A stretch of DNA of 64,000 nt from Muricea muricata (Eukaryota > Cnidaria > Anthozoa > Malacalcyonacea > Plexauridae). Position numbers and translations under genes: made by a program. The stretch is from NCBI GenBank assembly GCA_963855995.1, contig OY979718.1, positions 30,351,282 to 30,415,281 of the forward strand. Reading direction: 5' to 3'. Below, piece by piece: positions 23,324-36,729 of this stretch. The stretch's first letter is position 1. Every line of letters starts with the position of its first letter. Under the pieces are notes generated by a model. It made no database searches and was not told the DNA's origin. It saw only the letters and a list, made by a program, of their open reading frames with translations.

Positions 23324-25519
23324 TTTTAGGTCCGTGATTGCAGTACATCATTTCGCTCAACTCGTTCACTTTAGCACTGAAAACATCATTTTAAGCTTTA
23401 AAACGTCACCTTGATCGACATAAAACGGCGATTTTAAGTTGGTGATTTGAGCATGTTTTAACGCTCAAATCGCTTCTAGAAGACTAAAAACGATATTTTG
23501 ATGGTTCTAAGATCGTTTCTTTTCAGTTTGCGAGAGAGTTATAGGTTTCTCATGTCAACGGGTTACTTCGCTCATCTCGATAGTTTGAGCGCCGAAAACA
23601 TGATTCCCGACTTGCTAAGTTCTTCAATTTCCATTTATTAGGTCTCTTTTAGGTCCGTGAATGCAGTACATCATTGCACTCAACTCGTTCACTTTAGCAC
23701 TGAAAACATCATTTTAGGCTTTAAAACGTCACCCTGATCGATTTAAAACAGCAACTTTTAGTTGGTGATTTGAGCATGTTTTTACGTTCAAATCGCTTCT
23801 AGAACGCTTAAAACGCGATTTTGAGTGTTCTAAGATCGTTTCTTTTCAGTGTACAAGCAAGTTATAGGTTTCTCATTTCAACATGTCATTTCGCTCATCC
23901 CGTTGGTTTGAGGACCGAAAACCTGATTCCCGACTTGCTAAGTTCTGCATTTCCATTTAGAAGGTCTCTTTTGGGTCCATGATTGCAGTACATCATTGCG
24001 CTCAACTCGTTCACTTTAGCACTGAAAACATCAATTTAAGCTCTAAAACGTCACCCTGATGGATTTAAAACGGCGATTTTAAGTTGGTGATTTGAGCATG
24101 TTTTTACGCTCAAATCGCTTTTAGAACACTTAAAACGCAATTTTGCTGGTTCTAAGATCGTTTCTTTTTAGTTTACAAGAGATTATAGGTTTCTCATGTC
24201 AACGGGTTACTTCGCTCATCTCGATAGTTTGAGCGCCGAAAACATGATTCCCGACTTTCTAAGTTCTGCAATTTCCATTTATTAGGTCTCTTTTAGGTCC
24301 GTGAATGCAGTACATCATTGCACTCAACTCGTTCACTTTAGCACAGAAAACATCATTTTAAGCTTTCAAACGTCACCCTGATTGATTTAAAACGGCAACT
24401 TTTAGTTGGTGATTTGAGCATATTTTAACGTTCAAATCGCTTCTAGAACGCTTAAAAGGTGATTTTGATGGTTCTAAGATCGTTTCTTTTCTGCTTACAA
24501 GAAAGTTATAGGTTTCTCATTTCAACATGTCATTTCGCTCATCCCGATGGTTTGAGCGTCGAAAACTTGATTCCGGCCTTGCTAATTCTGCAATTTCCAT
24601 TTAGAAGGTCTCTTTTAGGTCCGTGATTGCAGTACATCATTTCGCTCAACTCGTTCACTTTAGCACTGAAAACATCATTTTAAACTCAAAAACGTCACCC
24701 TGATCGATTTAAAACGGCGATTTTAAGTTGGTGATTTGAGCATGTTTTCACGCTCAAATCGTTCTAGAACGGGTAAAACGCAATTTTGATGGTTCTAAGA
24801 TCGTTTCGGTTCAGTTTACTAGAGAGTTATAGGTTTCTCATGTCAACGGGTTACTTCGCTCATCTCGATAGTTTGAGCGCCGAAAACATGATTCCCGACT
24901 TGCTAAGTTCTGCAATTTCCATTTATTAGGTCTCTTTTAGGTCCGTGAATGCAGTACATCATTGCGCTCAACTCGTTCACTTTAGCACTGAAAACATCAT
25001 TTTAGGCTTTAAAACGTCACCCTGATCGATTTAAAACGGCAACTTTTAGTTGGTGATTTGAGCATGTTTTTACGTTGAAATCGCTTCTAGATCGCTTAAA
25101 ACGCGATCTTGAGTGTTCTAAGATCGTTTCTTTTCAGTTTACAAGCAAGTTATAGGTTTCTCATTTCAACATGTCATTTCGCTCATCCCGTTGGTTTGAG
25201 GACCGAAAACCTGATTCCCGACTTGCTAAGTTCTGCAATTTCCATTTAGGAGGTCTCTTTTAGGTCCATGATTGCAGTACATCATTTCGCTCAACTCGTT
25301 CACTTTAGCACTGAAAACATCAATTTAAGCTCTAAAACGTCACCCTGACGGATTTAAAACGGCGATTTTAAGTTGGTGATTTGAGCATATTTTTACGTTC
25401 AAATCGCTTCTAGAACGCTTAAAACGCGATTTTGCTGGTTCTAAGATCGTTTCTTTTCAGTTTACAAGAGAGTTATAATTTTCTCATGTCAACGGGTTAC
25501 TTCGCTCATCTCGATAGTT

Positions 25520-26140
25520 TTAGCGCCGAAAACATGATTCCCGACTTGCTAAGTTCTGCAATTTCCATTTAGAAGGTCTCTTTTAGGTCCGTGAATGCAG
25601 TACATCATTGCGCTCAACTCGTTAACTTTAGCACAGAAAACATCATTTTAAGCTTTAAAACGTCACCCTGATTGATTTAAAACGGCAACTTTTAGTTGGG
25701 GATTTGAGCATATTTTTACGTTCAAATCGCTTCTAGAACGCTTAAAAGGTGATTTTGATGGTTCTAAGATCGTTTCTTTTCTGCTTACAAGAAAATTATA
25801 GGTTTCTCATTTCAACATGTCATTTCGCTCATCCCGATGGTTTGAGCGTCGAAAACCTGATTCCGGCCTTGCTAATTCTGCAATTTCCTTTTAGAAGGTC
25901 TCTTTTAGGTCCGTGATTGCAGTACATCATTTCGCTCAACTCGTTCACTTTAGCACTGAAAACATCATTTTAAACTCAAAAACGTCACCCTGATCGATTT
26001 AAAACGGCGATTTTAAGTTGGTGATTTGAGCATGTTTTCACGCTCAAATCGTTCTAGAACGGGTAAAACGCAATTTTGATGGTTCTAAGATCGTTTCCGT
26101 TCAGTTTACTAGAGAGTTATAGGTTTCTCATGTCAACGGG
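25520..26140 (+). repeat. Two-monomer segment duplicated at about 28420-29040
   Basis: Offset about 2,901 bp (9 monomers). Shared variants include GTTAACTTTAGCACAG, TTGGGGATTTGAGCATATTT, CTTAAAAGGTGATTTTG and GGCCTTGCTAATTCTGC. The downstream copy has gained GATGCTGCTAAG and GAGCATCG. Confidence 0.72.
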
Positions 26141-26860
26141 TTACTTCGCTCATCTCGATAGTTTGAGCGCCGAAAACATGATTCCCGACTTTCTAAGTTC
26201 TCCAATTTCCATTTATTAGGTCTCTTTTAGGTCCGTGAATGCAGTACATCATTGCACTAAACTCGTTCACTTTAGCACAGAAAACATCATTTTAAGCTTT
26301 GAAACGTCACCCTGATTGATTTAAAACGGCAACTTTTAGTTGGTGATTTGAGCATATTTTTACGTTCAAATTCTTCTAGAACGCTTAAAAGGTGATTTTG
26401 ATGGTTCTAAGATGGTTTCTTTTCTGCTTACAAGAAAGTTATAGGTTTCTCATTTCAACATGTCATTTCGCTCATCCCGATGGTTTGAGCGTCGAAAACC
26501 TGATTCCCGCCTTGCTAAGTTCTGCAATTTCCATTTAGAAGGTCTCTTTTAGGTCCGTGATTGCAGTACATCATTTCGCTCAACTCGTTCATGTTAGCAC
26601 TGAAAACATCATTTTAAACTCAAAAACGTCACCCTGATCGATTTAAAACGGCGATTTTAAGTTGGTGATTTGAGCATGTTTTCACGCTCAAATCGTTCTA
26701 GAACGGGTAAAACGCAATTTTGATGGTTCTAAGATCGTTTCTGTTCAGTTTACTAGAGAGTTATAGGTTTCTCATGTCAACGGGTTACTTCGCTCATCTC
26801 GATAGTTTGAGCGCCGAAAACATGATTCCCGACTTGCTAAGTTCTGCAATTTCCATTTAT
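26120..26860 (+). repeat. Segment duplicated five monomers downstream at about 27733-28473
   Basis: Offset 1,613 bp. Shared rare variants: CTTTCTAAGTTCTCCAATTT, CATTGCACTAAACTCG, AAGCTTTGAAACGTCACC, a shortened AAATNCTTCTAGAACGC, GATTCCCGCCTTGC and CGTTCATGTTAGCAC. Confidence 0.82.
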
Positions 26861-27270
26861 TAGGTGTCTTTTAGGTCCGTGAATGCAGTACATCATTGCG
26901 CTCAACTCGTTCACTATAGCACAGAAAACATCATTTTAAGCTTTAAAACGTCACGCTGATTGATTTAAAACGGCAACTTTTAGTTGGTGATTTGAGCATA
27001 TTTTTACGTTCAAATCGCTTCTAGAACGCTTAAAAGGTGATTTTGCTGGTTCTAAGATCGTTTCTTTTTAGTTTACAAGAGAGTTATAGGTTTCTCATGT
27101 CAACGGGTTACTTCGCTCATCTCGATAGTTTGAGCGCCGAAAACCTGATTCCCGACTTCCAAAGTTCTGCAATTTCCATCTATTAGGTCTCACTTAGGTC
27201 GGTGATTGCAGTACATTATTGCGCTCAACTCGTTCACTTTAGCACTGAAAACATCATTTTAAGCTCTAAA

Positions 27271-27758
27271 TTGTCACCCTGATCGATTTAAAACAGCAAT
27301 TTTTCGTTTGCGATTTGAGCATGTTTTTACGTTCAAATCGCTTCTAGAACGCTTAAAACGCGATTCTGATGGTTCCAAGATCGTTTCTTTTCTGCTTACA
27401 AGAAAGTTATAGGTTTCTCATTTCAACATGTCATTTCGCTCATCCCGATGGTTTGAGCGTCGAAAACCTAATTCCGGCCTTGCTAAGTTCTGCAATTTCC
27501 ATTTAGAAGGTCTCTTTTGGGTCCGTGATTGCAGTACATCATTTCGCTCAACTCGTTTACTTTAGCACTGAAAACATCATTTTAAGCTTTAAAACGTCAC
27601 CTTGACCGACATAAAACGGCGATTTTAAGTTGGTGATTTGAGCATGTTTTCACGCTCAAATCGCATCTAGAAGACTGAAAACGCAATTTTGATGGTTCTA
27701 AGATCGTTTCTTTTCAGTTTACAAAAGAGTTATAGGTTTCTCATGTCAACGGGTTACT
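27271..27758 (+). repeat. Copy of 8560-9047, inserted between the two 5-monomer-offset copies
   Basis: Carries the CGTTTGCGATTTG, CTCTTTTGGGTCC and CTTGACCGACAT variants. Its upstream neighbour (GACTTCCAAAGTTC and TCTCACTTAGGTCGG, about 27.15-27.20 kb) instead matches 2.0 and 3.96 kb. This stretch is therefore assembled from at least two earlier sources. Confidence 0.76.
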
Positions 27759-28828
27759 TCAGTCATCTCGATAGTTTGAGCGCCGAAAACATGATTCCCG
27801 ACTTTCTAAGTTCTCCAATTTCCATTTATTAGGTCTCTTTTAGGTCCGTGAATGCAGTACATCATTGCACTAAACTCGTTCACTTTAGCACAGAAAACAT
27901 CATTTTAAGCTTTGAAACGTCACCCTGATTGATTTAAAACGGCAACTTTTAGTTGGTGATTTGAGCATATTTTTACGTTCAAATGCTTCTAGAACGCTTA
28001 AAAGGTGATTTTGATGGTTCTAAGATCGTTTCTTTTCTGCTTACAAGAAAGTTATAGGTTTCTCATTTCAACATGTCATTTCGCTCATCCCGATGGTTTG
28101 AGCGTCGAAAACCTGATTCCCGCCTTGCTAAGTTCTGCAATTTCCATTTAGAAGGTCTCTTTTAGGTCCGTGATTGCAGTACATCATTTCGCTCAACTCG
28201 TTCATGTTAGCACTGAAAACATCATTTTAAACTCAAAAACGTCACCCTGATCGATTTAAAACGGCGATTTTAAGTTGGTGATTTGAGCATGTTTTCACGC
28301 TCAAATCGTTCTAGAACGGGTAAAACGCAATTTTGATGGTTCTAAGATCGTTTCTGTTCAGTTTACTAGAGAGTTATAGGTTTCTCATGTCAACGGGTTA
28401 CTTCGCTCATCTCGATAGTTTGAGCGCCGAAAACATGATTCCCGACTTGCTAAGTTCTGCAATTTCCATTTAGAAGGTCTCTTTTAGGTCCGTGAATGCA
28501 GTACATCATTGCGCTCAACTCGTTAACTTTAGCACAGAAAACATCATTTTAAGCTTTAAAACGTCACCCTGATTGATTTAAAACGGCAACTTTTAGTTGG
28601 GGATTTGAGCATATTTTTACGTTCAAATCGCTTCTAGAACGCTTAAAAGGTGATTTTGATGGTTCTAAGATCGTTTCTTTTCTGCTTACAAGAAAGTTAT
28701 AGGTTTCTCATTTCAACATGTCATTTCGCTCATCCCGATGGTTTGAGCATCGAAAACCTGATTCCGGCCTTGCTAATTCTGCAATTTCCATTTAGAAGGT
28801 CTCTTTTAGGTCCGTGATTGCAGTACAT

Positions 28829-29472
28829 CATTTCGCTCAACTCGTTCACTTTAGCACTGAAAACATCATTTTAAACTCAAAAACGTCACCCTGATCGATT
28901 TAAAACGGCGATTTTAAGTTGGTGATTTGAGCATGTTTTCACGCTCAAATCGTTCTAGAACGGGTAAAACGCAATTTTGATGCTGCTAAGATCGTTTCTG
29001 TTCAGTTTACTAGAGAGTTATAGGTTTCTCATGTCAACGGGTTACTTCGCTCATCTCGATAGTTTGAGCGCCGAAAACATGATTCCCGACTTGCTAAGTT
29101 CTGCAATTTCCATTTATTAGGTCTCTCTTAGGTCCGTGAATGCAGTACATCATTTCGCTCAACTCGTTCACTTTAGCACTGAAAACATCATTTTAAACTC
29201 AAAAACGTCACCCTGATCGCTTTAAAACGGCGATTTTAAGTTGGTGATTTGAGCATGTTTTCACGCTCAAATCGTTCTAGAACGGGTAAAACGCAATTTT
29301 GATGCTGCTAAGATCGTTTCTGTTCAGTTTACTAGAGAGTTATAGGTTTCTCATGTCAACGGGTTACTTCGCTCATCTCGATAGTTTGAGCGCCGAAAAC
29401 ATGATTCCCGACTTGCTAAGTTCTGCAATTTCCATTTATTAGGTCTCTTTTAGGTCCGTGAATGCAGTACAT
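28829..29472 (+). repeat. Single-monomer tandem duplication (322 bp x 2)
   Basis: 28829-29150 and 29151-29472 are consecutive copies sharing CATTTCGCTCAACTCG, TTTTAAACTCAAAAACG and the rare GATGCTGCTAAG (28979 and 29301) at an offset of exactly 322 bp. One visible change is GATCGATTTAAAA to GATCGCTTTAAAA. This breaks the A-B alternation. Confidence 0.8.
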
Positions 29473-29869
29473 CATTGCGCTCAACTCGTTCACTTTAGCA
29501 CTGAAAACATCATTTTAGGCTTGAAAACGTCACCCTGATCGATTTAAAACGGCAACTTTTAGTTGGTGATTTGAGCATGTTTTTACGTTGAAATCGCTTC
29601 TAGAACGCTTAAAACGCGATCTTGAGTGTTCTAAGCTCGTTTCTTTTCAGTTTACAAGCAAGTTATAGGTTTCTCATTTCAACATGTCATTTCGCTCATC
29701 CCGTTGGTTTGAGGACCGAAAACCTGATTCCCGACTTGCTAAGTTCTGCAATTTCCATTTAGAAGGTCTCTTTTAGGTCCATGATTGCAGTACATCATTT
29801 CGCTCAACTCGTTCACTTTAGCACTGAAAACATCAATTTAAGCTCTAAAACGTCACCCTGATGGATTTA

Positions 29870-30546
29870 AAACGGCGATTTTAAGTTGGTGATTTGAGCA
29901 TGTTTTTACGTTCAAATCGCTTCTAGAACGCTTAAAACGCGATTTTGCTGGTTCTAAGATCATTTCTTTTCAGTTTACAAGAGAAATATAATTTTCTCAT
30001 GTCTGCGGGTTACTTCGCTCATCTCGATAGTGTGAGCGCCGAAAACCTGATTCCCGACTTGCTAAGTTCTGCAATTTCCATCTATTAGGTCTCTTTTAGG
30101 TCCGTGATTGCAGTACTTTATTGCGCTCAACTCGTTCACTTTAGCACTGAAAACATCATTTTAAGCTCTAAAACGTCACCCTGATCGATTTAAAACAGCA
30201 ATTTTTCGTTGGTGATTTGAGCATGTTTTTACGTTCAAATCGCTTCTAGAACGCTTAAAACGCGATTTTGATGGTTCTAAGATCGTTTCTTTTCTGCTTA
30301 CAAGAAAATTATAGGTTTCTCATTTCAACATGTCATTTCGCTCATCCCGATGGTTTGAGTGTCGAAAACCTAATTCCGGCCTTGCTAAGTTCTGCAATTT
30401 CCATTTAGAAGGTCTCTTTTATGTCCGTGATTGCAGTACATCATTTCGCTCAACTCGTTCACTTTAGCACTGAAAACATCATTTTAAGCTTTAAAACGTC
30501 ACCTTTATCGACATAAAACGGCGATTTTAAGTTGGTGATTTGAGCA
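29870..30546 (+). repeat. Two-monomer segment D, copy 1
   Basis: Matches 36730-37406 (offset 6,860 bp) and 52958-53634. Diagnostic variants: CTAAGATCATTTC, AGAGAAATATAATTTTCTC, CATGTCTGCGGG, GATAGTGTGAGCGCC, CTTTTATGTCCGTG and CACCTTTATCGAC. In this copy segment D runs directly into segment A. In the other two copies four extra monomers (1,292 bp) lie between. Confidence 0.84.
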
Positions 30547-33500
30547 TATTTTAACGCTCAAATCGCTTCTAGAACGCTTAAAACGCGATTTTGATGGTTC
30601 TAAGATCGTTTCTTTTCAGTTTACTAGAGAGTTATAGGTTTCTCATGTCAACGGGTTTTTTCGCTCATCTCGATAGTTTGAGCGCCGAAAACCTGATTCC
30701 CGACTTGCTAAGTTCTGCAATTTCCATCTATTAGGTCTCTTTTAGGTCCGTGATTGCAGTACATTATTGCGCTCAACTCGTTCACTTTAGCACAGAAAAC
30801 ATCATTTTAAGCTCTAAAACGTCACCCTGATCGATTTAAAACAGCAATTTTTCGTTGGTGATTTGAGCATGTTTTTACGTTCAAATCGCTTCTAGAACGC
30901 TTAAAACGCGATTTTGATGGTTCTAAGATCGTTTCTTTTCTGCTTACAAGAAAATTATAGGTTTCTCATTTCAACATGTCATTTCGCTCATCCCGATTGT
31001 TTGAGCGTCGAAAACCTAATTCCGGCATTGCTAAGTTCTGCAATTTCCATTTAGAAGGTCTCTTTTAGGTCCGTGAATGCAGTACATCATTGCACTCAAC
31101 TCGTTCACTTTAGCACAGAAAACATCATTTTAAGCTTTCAAACGTCACCCTGATTGATTTAAAACGGCAACTTTTAGTTGGTGATTAGAGCATATTTTTA
31201 CGTTCAAATCGCTTCTACAACGCTTAAAAGGTGATTTTGATGGTTCTAAGATGGTTTCTTTTCTGCTTACAAGAAAGCTATAGGTTTCTCATTTCAACAT
31301 GTCATTTCGCTCATCCCGATGGTTTGAGCGTCGAAAACCTGATTCCGGCCTTGCTAAGTTCTGCAATTTCCATTTAGAAGGTCTCTTTTAGGTCCGTGAT
31401 TGCAGTACATCATTTCGCTCAACTCGTTCACTTTGGCACAGAAAACATCATTTTAAGCTTTAAAACGTCACCCTGATTGATTTAAAACGGCGACTTTTAG
31501 TTGGGGATTTGAGGATATTTTTACGTTCAAATCGCTTCTAGAACGCTTAAAAGGTGATTTTGATGGTTCTAAGATCGTTTCTTTTCTGCTTACAAGAAAG
31601 TTATAGGTTTCTCATTTCAACATGTCATTTCGCTCATCCCGATTGTTTGAGCGTCGAAAACCTGATTCCGGCCTTGCTAAGTTCTGCAATTTCCATTTAG
31701 AAGGTCTCTTTTAGGTCCGTGATTGCAGTACATCATTTCGCAAAACTCGTTCACTTTAGAACTGAAAACATCATTTTAAACTCAAAAACGTCACCCTGAT
31801 CGATTTAAAACGGCGATTTTAAGTTGGTGATTTGAGCATGTTTTCACGCTCAAATCGTTCTAGAACGGGTAAAACGCAATTTTGATGGTTCTAAGATCGT
31901 TTCTGTTCAGTTTACTAGAGAGTTATAGGTTTCTCATATCAACGGGTTACTTCGCTCATCTCGATAGTTTGAGCGCCGAAAACATGATTTCAGTGTACAA
32001 GCAAGTTATAGGTTTCTCATTTCAACATGTCATTTCGCTCATCCCGTTGGTTTGAGGACCGAAAACCTGATTCCCGACTTGCTAAGTTCTGCAATTTCCA
32101 TTTAGGAGGTCTCTTTTAGGTCCGTGAATGCAGTACATCATTGCGCTCAACTCGTTCACTTTAGCACTGAAAACATCATTTTAAGCTCTAAAACGTCACC
32201 CTGATCGATTTAAAACAGCAATTTTTCGTTGGTCATTTGAGCATGTTTTTAGGCTCAAATCGCTTCTAGAAGACTAAAAACGCAATTTTGATGGTTCTAA
32301 GATCGTTTCTTTTCAGTTTACAAGAGAGTTTTAGGTTTCTCATGTCAACGGGTTACTTCGCTCATGTCGATAGTTTGAGCGCCGAAAATATGATTCCCGA
32401 CTTGCTAAGTTCTGCAATTTCCATTTATTAGGTCTCTTTTAGGTCCGTGAATGCAGTACATCATTGCACTCAACTCGTTCACTTTAGCACTGAAAACATC
32501 ATTTTAGGCTTTAAAACGTCACCCTGATCGATTTAAAACAGCAACTTTTAGTTGGTGATTTGAGCATGTTTTTACGTTCAAATCGCTTCTAAAACGCTTA
32601 AAACGCGATTTTGATGGTTCTAAGATCGTTTCTTTTCTGCTTACAAGAAAATTATAGGTTTCTCATTTCAACATGTGATTTCGCTCATCCCGATGGTTTG
32701 AGTGTCGAAAACCTAATTCTGGCCTTGCTAAGTTCTGCAATTTCCATTTAGAAGGTCTCTTTTAGGTCCGTGATTGCAGTACATCATTTCGCTCAACTCG
32801 TTCACTTTAGCACTGAAAACATCATTTTAGGCTTTAAAACGTCACCCTGATCGATTTAAAACGGCAACTTTTAGTTGGTGATTTGAGCATGTTTTTACGT
32901 TGAAATCGCTTCTAGAACGCTTAAAACCCGATCTTGAGTGTTCTAAGATCGTTTCTTTTCAGTGTACAAGGAAGTTATAGGTTTCTCATTTGAACATGTC
33001 ATTTCGCTCATCCCGTTGGTTTGAGGACCGAAAACCTGATTCCCGACTTGCTAAGTTCTGCAATTTCCATTTAGAAGGTCTCTTTAAGGTCCGTGAATGT
33101 AGTACATCATTGCGCTCAACTCGTTACTTTATAGCACTGAAAACCTCAAGTTAAGCTCTAAAACGTCACCCTGATGGATTTAAAACGGCGATTTTAAGTT
33201 GGTGATTTGAGCATGTTTTTACGCTCAAATCGCTTCTAGAACACTTAAAACGCAATTTTGCTGGTTCTAAGATCGTTTCTTTTCAGTTTACAAGAGAGTT
33301 ATAGGTTTCTCATGTCAACGGGTTACTTCGCTCATCTCGATAGTTTGAGCGCCGAAAACCTGATTCCCGACTTGCTAAGTTATGCAATTTCCATCTATTA
33401 GGTCTCTTTTAGGTCCGTGATTGCAGTACATTATTGCGCTCAACTCGTTCACTTTAGCACTGAAAACATCATTTTAAGCTCTAAAACGTCACCATGATCG

Positions 33501-36290
33501 TTTTAAAACAGCAATTTTTCGTTGGTGATTTGAGCATGTTTTTACGTTCAAATCGCTTCTAGAACGCTTAAAACGCGATTTTGATGGTTCTAAGATCGTT
33601 TCTTTTCTGCTTACAAGAAAATTATAGGTTTCTCATTTCAACATGTGATTTCGCTCATCCCGATGGTTTGAGCGTCGAAAACCTAATTCCAGCCTTGCTA
33701 AGTTCTGCAATTTCCATTTAGAAGGTCTCTTTTAGGTCCGTGATTGCAGTACATCATTTCGCTCAACTCGTTAGCACTGAAAACATCATTTTAAGCTTTA
33801 AAACGTCACCTTGATCGACATAAAACGGCGATTTTAAGTTGTGATTTGAGCATGTTTTAACGCTCAAATCGCTTCTAGAAGACTAAAAACGCAATTTTGA
33901 TGGTTCTAAGATCGTTTCTTTTCAGTTTACAAGAGAGTTATAGGTTTCTCATGTCAACGGGTTACTTCGCTCATCTCGACAGTTTGAGCGCCGAAAACAT
34001 GATTCCCGACTTGCTAAGTTCTGCAATTTCCATTTATTAGGTCTCTTTTTGGTCCGTGAATGCAGTACATCATTGCGCTCAACTCGTTCACTTTAGCACA
34101 GAAAACATCATTTTAAGCTTTAAAACGTCACGCTGATTGATTTAAAACGGCAACTTTTAGTTGGTGATTTGAGCGTATTTTTACGTTCAAATCGCTTCTA
34201 GAACGCTTAAAAGGTGATTTTGATATTTCTAAGATCGTTTCTTTTCTGCTTACAAGAAAGTTATAGGTTTTTCATTTCAACATGTCATTTCGCTCATCCC
34301 GTTGGTTTGAGGACCGAAAACCTGATTCCCGACTTGCTAAGTTCTGCAATTTCCATTTAGAAGGTATCTTTTAGGTCCATGATTGCAGTACATCATTGCG
34401 CTCAACTCGTTCACTTTAGCACTGAAAACATCAATTTAAGCTCTAAAACGTCACTCTGATGGATTTAAAACGGCGATATTAAGTTGGTGATTTGAGCATG
34501 TTTTTACGCTCAAATCGCTTCTAGAACACTTAAAACGCAATTTTGCTGGTTCTAAGATCGTATCTTTTCAGTTTACAAGAGAGTTATAAGTTTCTCATGT
34601 CAACGGGTTACTTCGCTCATCTCGATAGTTTGAGCGCCGAAAACCTGATTCCCGACTTGCTAAGTTCTGCAATTTCCATCTATTAGGTCTCTTTTAGGTC
34701 CGTGATTGCAGTACATTATTGCGCTCAACTCGTTCACTTTTGGCACTGAAAACATCATTTTAAGCTCTAAAACGTCACCCTGATCGATTTAAAACAGCAA
34801 TTTTTCGTTGGTGATTTGAGCATGTTTTTACGTTCAAATCGCTTCTAGAACGCTTAAAACGCGATTTTGATGGTTCTAAGATCGTTTCTTTTCTGCTTAC
34901 AAGAAAATTATAGGTTTCTCATTTCAACATGTCATTTCGCTCATCCCGATGGTTTGAGCATCGAAAACCTAATTCCGGCCTTGCTAAGTTCTGCAATTTC
35001 CATTTAGAAGGTCTCTTTTAGGTCCGTGATTGCAGTACATCATTTCGCTCAACTCGTTCACTTTAGCACTGAAAACATCATTTTAAGCTTTAAAACGTCA
35101 CCTTGATCGACATAAAACGGCGATTTTAAGTTGGTGATTTTAGCATGTTTTAACGCTCAAATCGCTTCTAGAAGACTAAAAACGCAATTTTGATGGTTCT
35201 AAGATCGTTTCTTTTCAGTTTACAAGAGAGTTATAGGTTTCTCATGTCAACGGGTTACTTCGCTCATCTCGATAGTTTGAGCGCCGAAAACATGATTCCC
35301 GACTTGCTAAGTTCTATAATTTCCATTTATTAGGTCTCTTTTAGGTCCGTGAATGCAGTACATCATTGCGCTCAACTCGTTCACTTTAGCACAGAAAACA
35401 TCATTTTGAGCTTTAAAACGTCACCCTGATTGATTTAAAACGGCAACTTTTAGTTGGTGATTTGAGCATATTTTTACGTTCAAATCGCTTCTAGAACGCT
35501 TAAAAGGTGATTTTGATGGTTCTAAGATCGTTTCTTTTCTGCTTACAAGAAAGTTATAGGTTTCTAATTTCAACATGTCATTTCGCTCATCCCGATGGTT
35601 TGAGCGTCGAAAACCTGATTCCCGACTTCCTAAGTTCTGCAATTTCCATTTATTAGGTCTCTTTTAGGTCCGTGAATGCAGTACATCATTGCGCTCAACT
35701 CGTTCACTTTAGCACAGAAAACATCATTTTAAGCTTTAAAACGTCACCCTGATTGATTTAAAACGGCAACTTTTAGTTGGTGATTTGAGCGTATTTTTAC
35801 GTTCAAATCGCTTCTAGAACGCTTAAAACGTGATTTTGATGGTTATAAGATCGTTTCTTTTCTGCTTACAAAAAATTATAGGTTTCTCATTTCAACATGT
35901 CATTTCGCACATCCCGATGGTTTGAGCGCCGAAAACATGATTCCCGACTTGCTAAGTTGTGCAATTTTAATTTTGAAGGTCTGTTTTAGGTCCGTGAATG
36001 CAGTACATCATTGCTCTCAACTCGTTCACTTTAGCACTGAAAACATCTTTTTAAGCCCTAAAACGTCGCCTTGATTGACATAAAACGGCAATTTTTAGTT
36101 GGCAACTTGAGCATGTTTTTACGCTCAAATCGCTTCTAGAATACTTAAAACGCAATTTTGATGGTTCTAAGATCGTTGCTTTTCAGATTACAAGAGAGTT
36201 ATAGGTTTTCTCATGTCAACGGGTTACTTCGCTCATCTTGATAGTTTGAGCGCCGAAAACATGATTCCCGACTTGCTAAGTTCTGCAATT
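30515..36290 (+). repeat. Segment A (5.8 kb, about 18 monomers), copy 1
   Basis: Repeated at 38667-44442 (offset 8,152 bp) and 54895-60670. Ordered landmarks: CAACGGGTTTTTTCGC (30651), the 83 bp truncated monomer (31953), GTTACTTTATAGCACTG (33123), the 6 bp deletion CTCGTTAGCACTG (33767), GATATTTCTAAG, and CTTACAAAAAATTATAGG. It differs from copies 2 and 3 at scattered single bases and one-base indels, for example TTGTGATTTG near 33839 and CTTTTGGCACTG near 34738. It ends where TATATCATTGAGCTC at 36.33 kb has no counterpart. Confidence 0.88.
31953..32035 (+). repeat. Truncated 83 bp monomer, copy 1
   Basis: A type A monomer runs normally to GAAAACATGATT, then jumps at about 31990 into CAGTGTACAAGCAAG of subunit 3. 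About 240 bp is missing. The junction shares TT between both sides, consistent with a short-homology deletion. The next monomer starts at 32036 in normal phase. Confidence 0.93.
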
Positions 36291-36729
36291 TCCATTTATT
36301 AGGTCTCTTTTAGGTCCGTGATTGCAGTATATCATTGAGCTCAAGTCGTTCACTTTAGCACTGAAAACATCATTTTAAGCTCTAAAACGTCACCCTGATC
36401 GATTTAAAACAGCAATTTTTCGTTGGTGATTTGAGCATGTTTTTACGTTCAAATCGCTTCTAGAACGCTTAAAACGCGATTTTGATGGTTCTAAGATCGT
36501 TTCTTTTCTGCTTACAAGAAAATTATAGGTTTCTCATTTCAACATGTCATTTCGCTCATCCCGATGGTTTGAGCGTCGAAAACCTAATTCCGGCCTTGCT
36601 AAGTTCTGCAATTTCCATTTAGAAGGTCTCTTTTAGGTTCGTGATTGCAGTACATCATTTCGCTCAACTCGTTCACTTTAGCACTGAAAACATCATTTTA
36701 AGCTTTAAAACGTCACCTTGATCGACATA

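Noticed and set aside
31980-32000. Possible transposon insertion or excision scar at the abrupt jump near 31990
   Set aside because: Both sides are normal satellite, no extra sequence or target duplication is present, and the phase resumes. A simple 240 bp deletion explains it.
36418-36434. CENP-B box-like sequence (TTTCGTTGG then TGATTTGA) in many monomers
   Set aside because: The first nine bases fit the mammalian CENP-B box, and 12 of 17 positions match. But the essential core fails: the central A and most of the CGGG are missing. Chance similarity is likely, and the lineage is probably not one using CENP-B.
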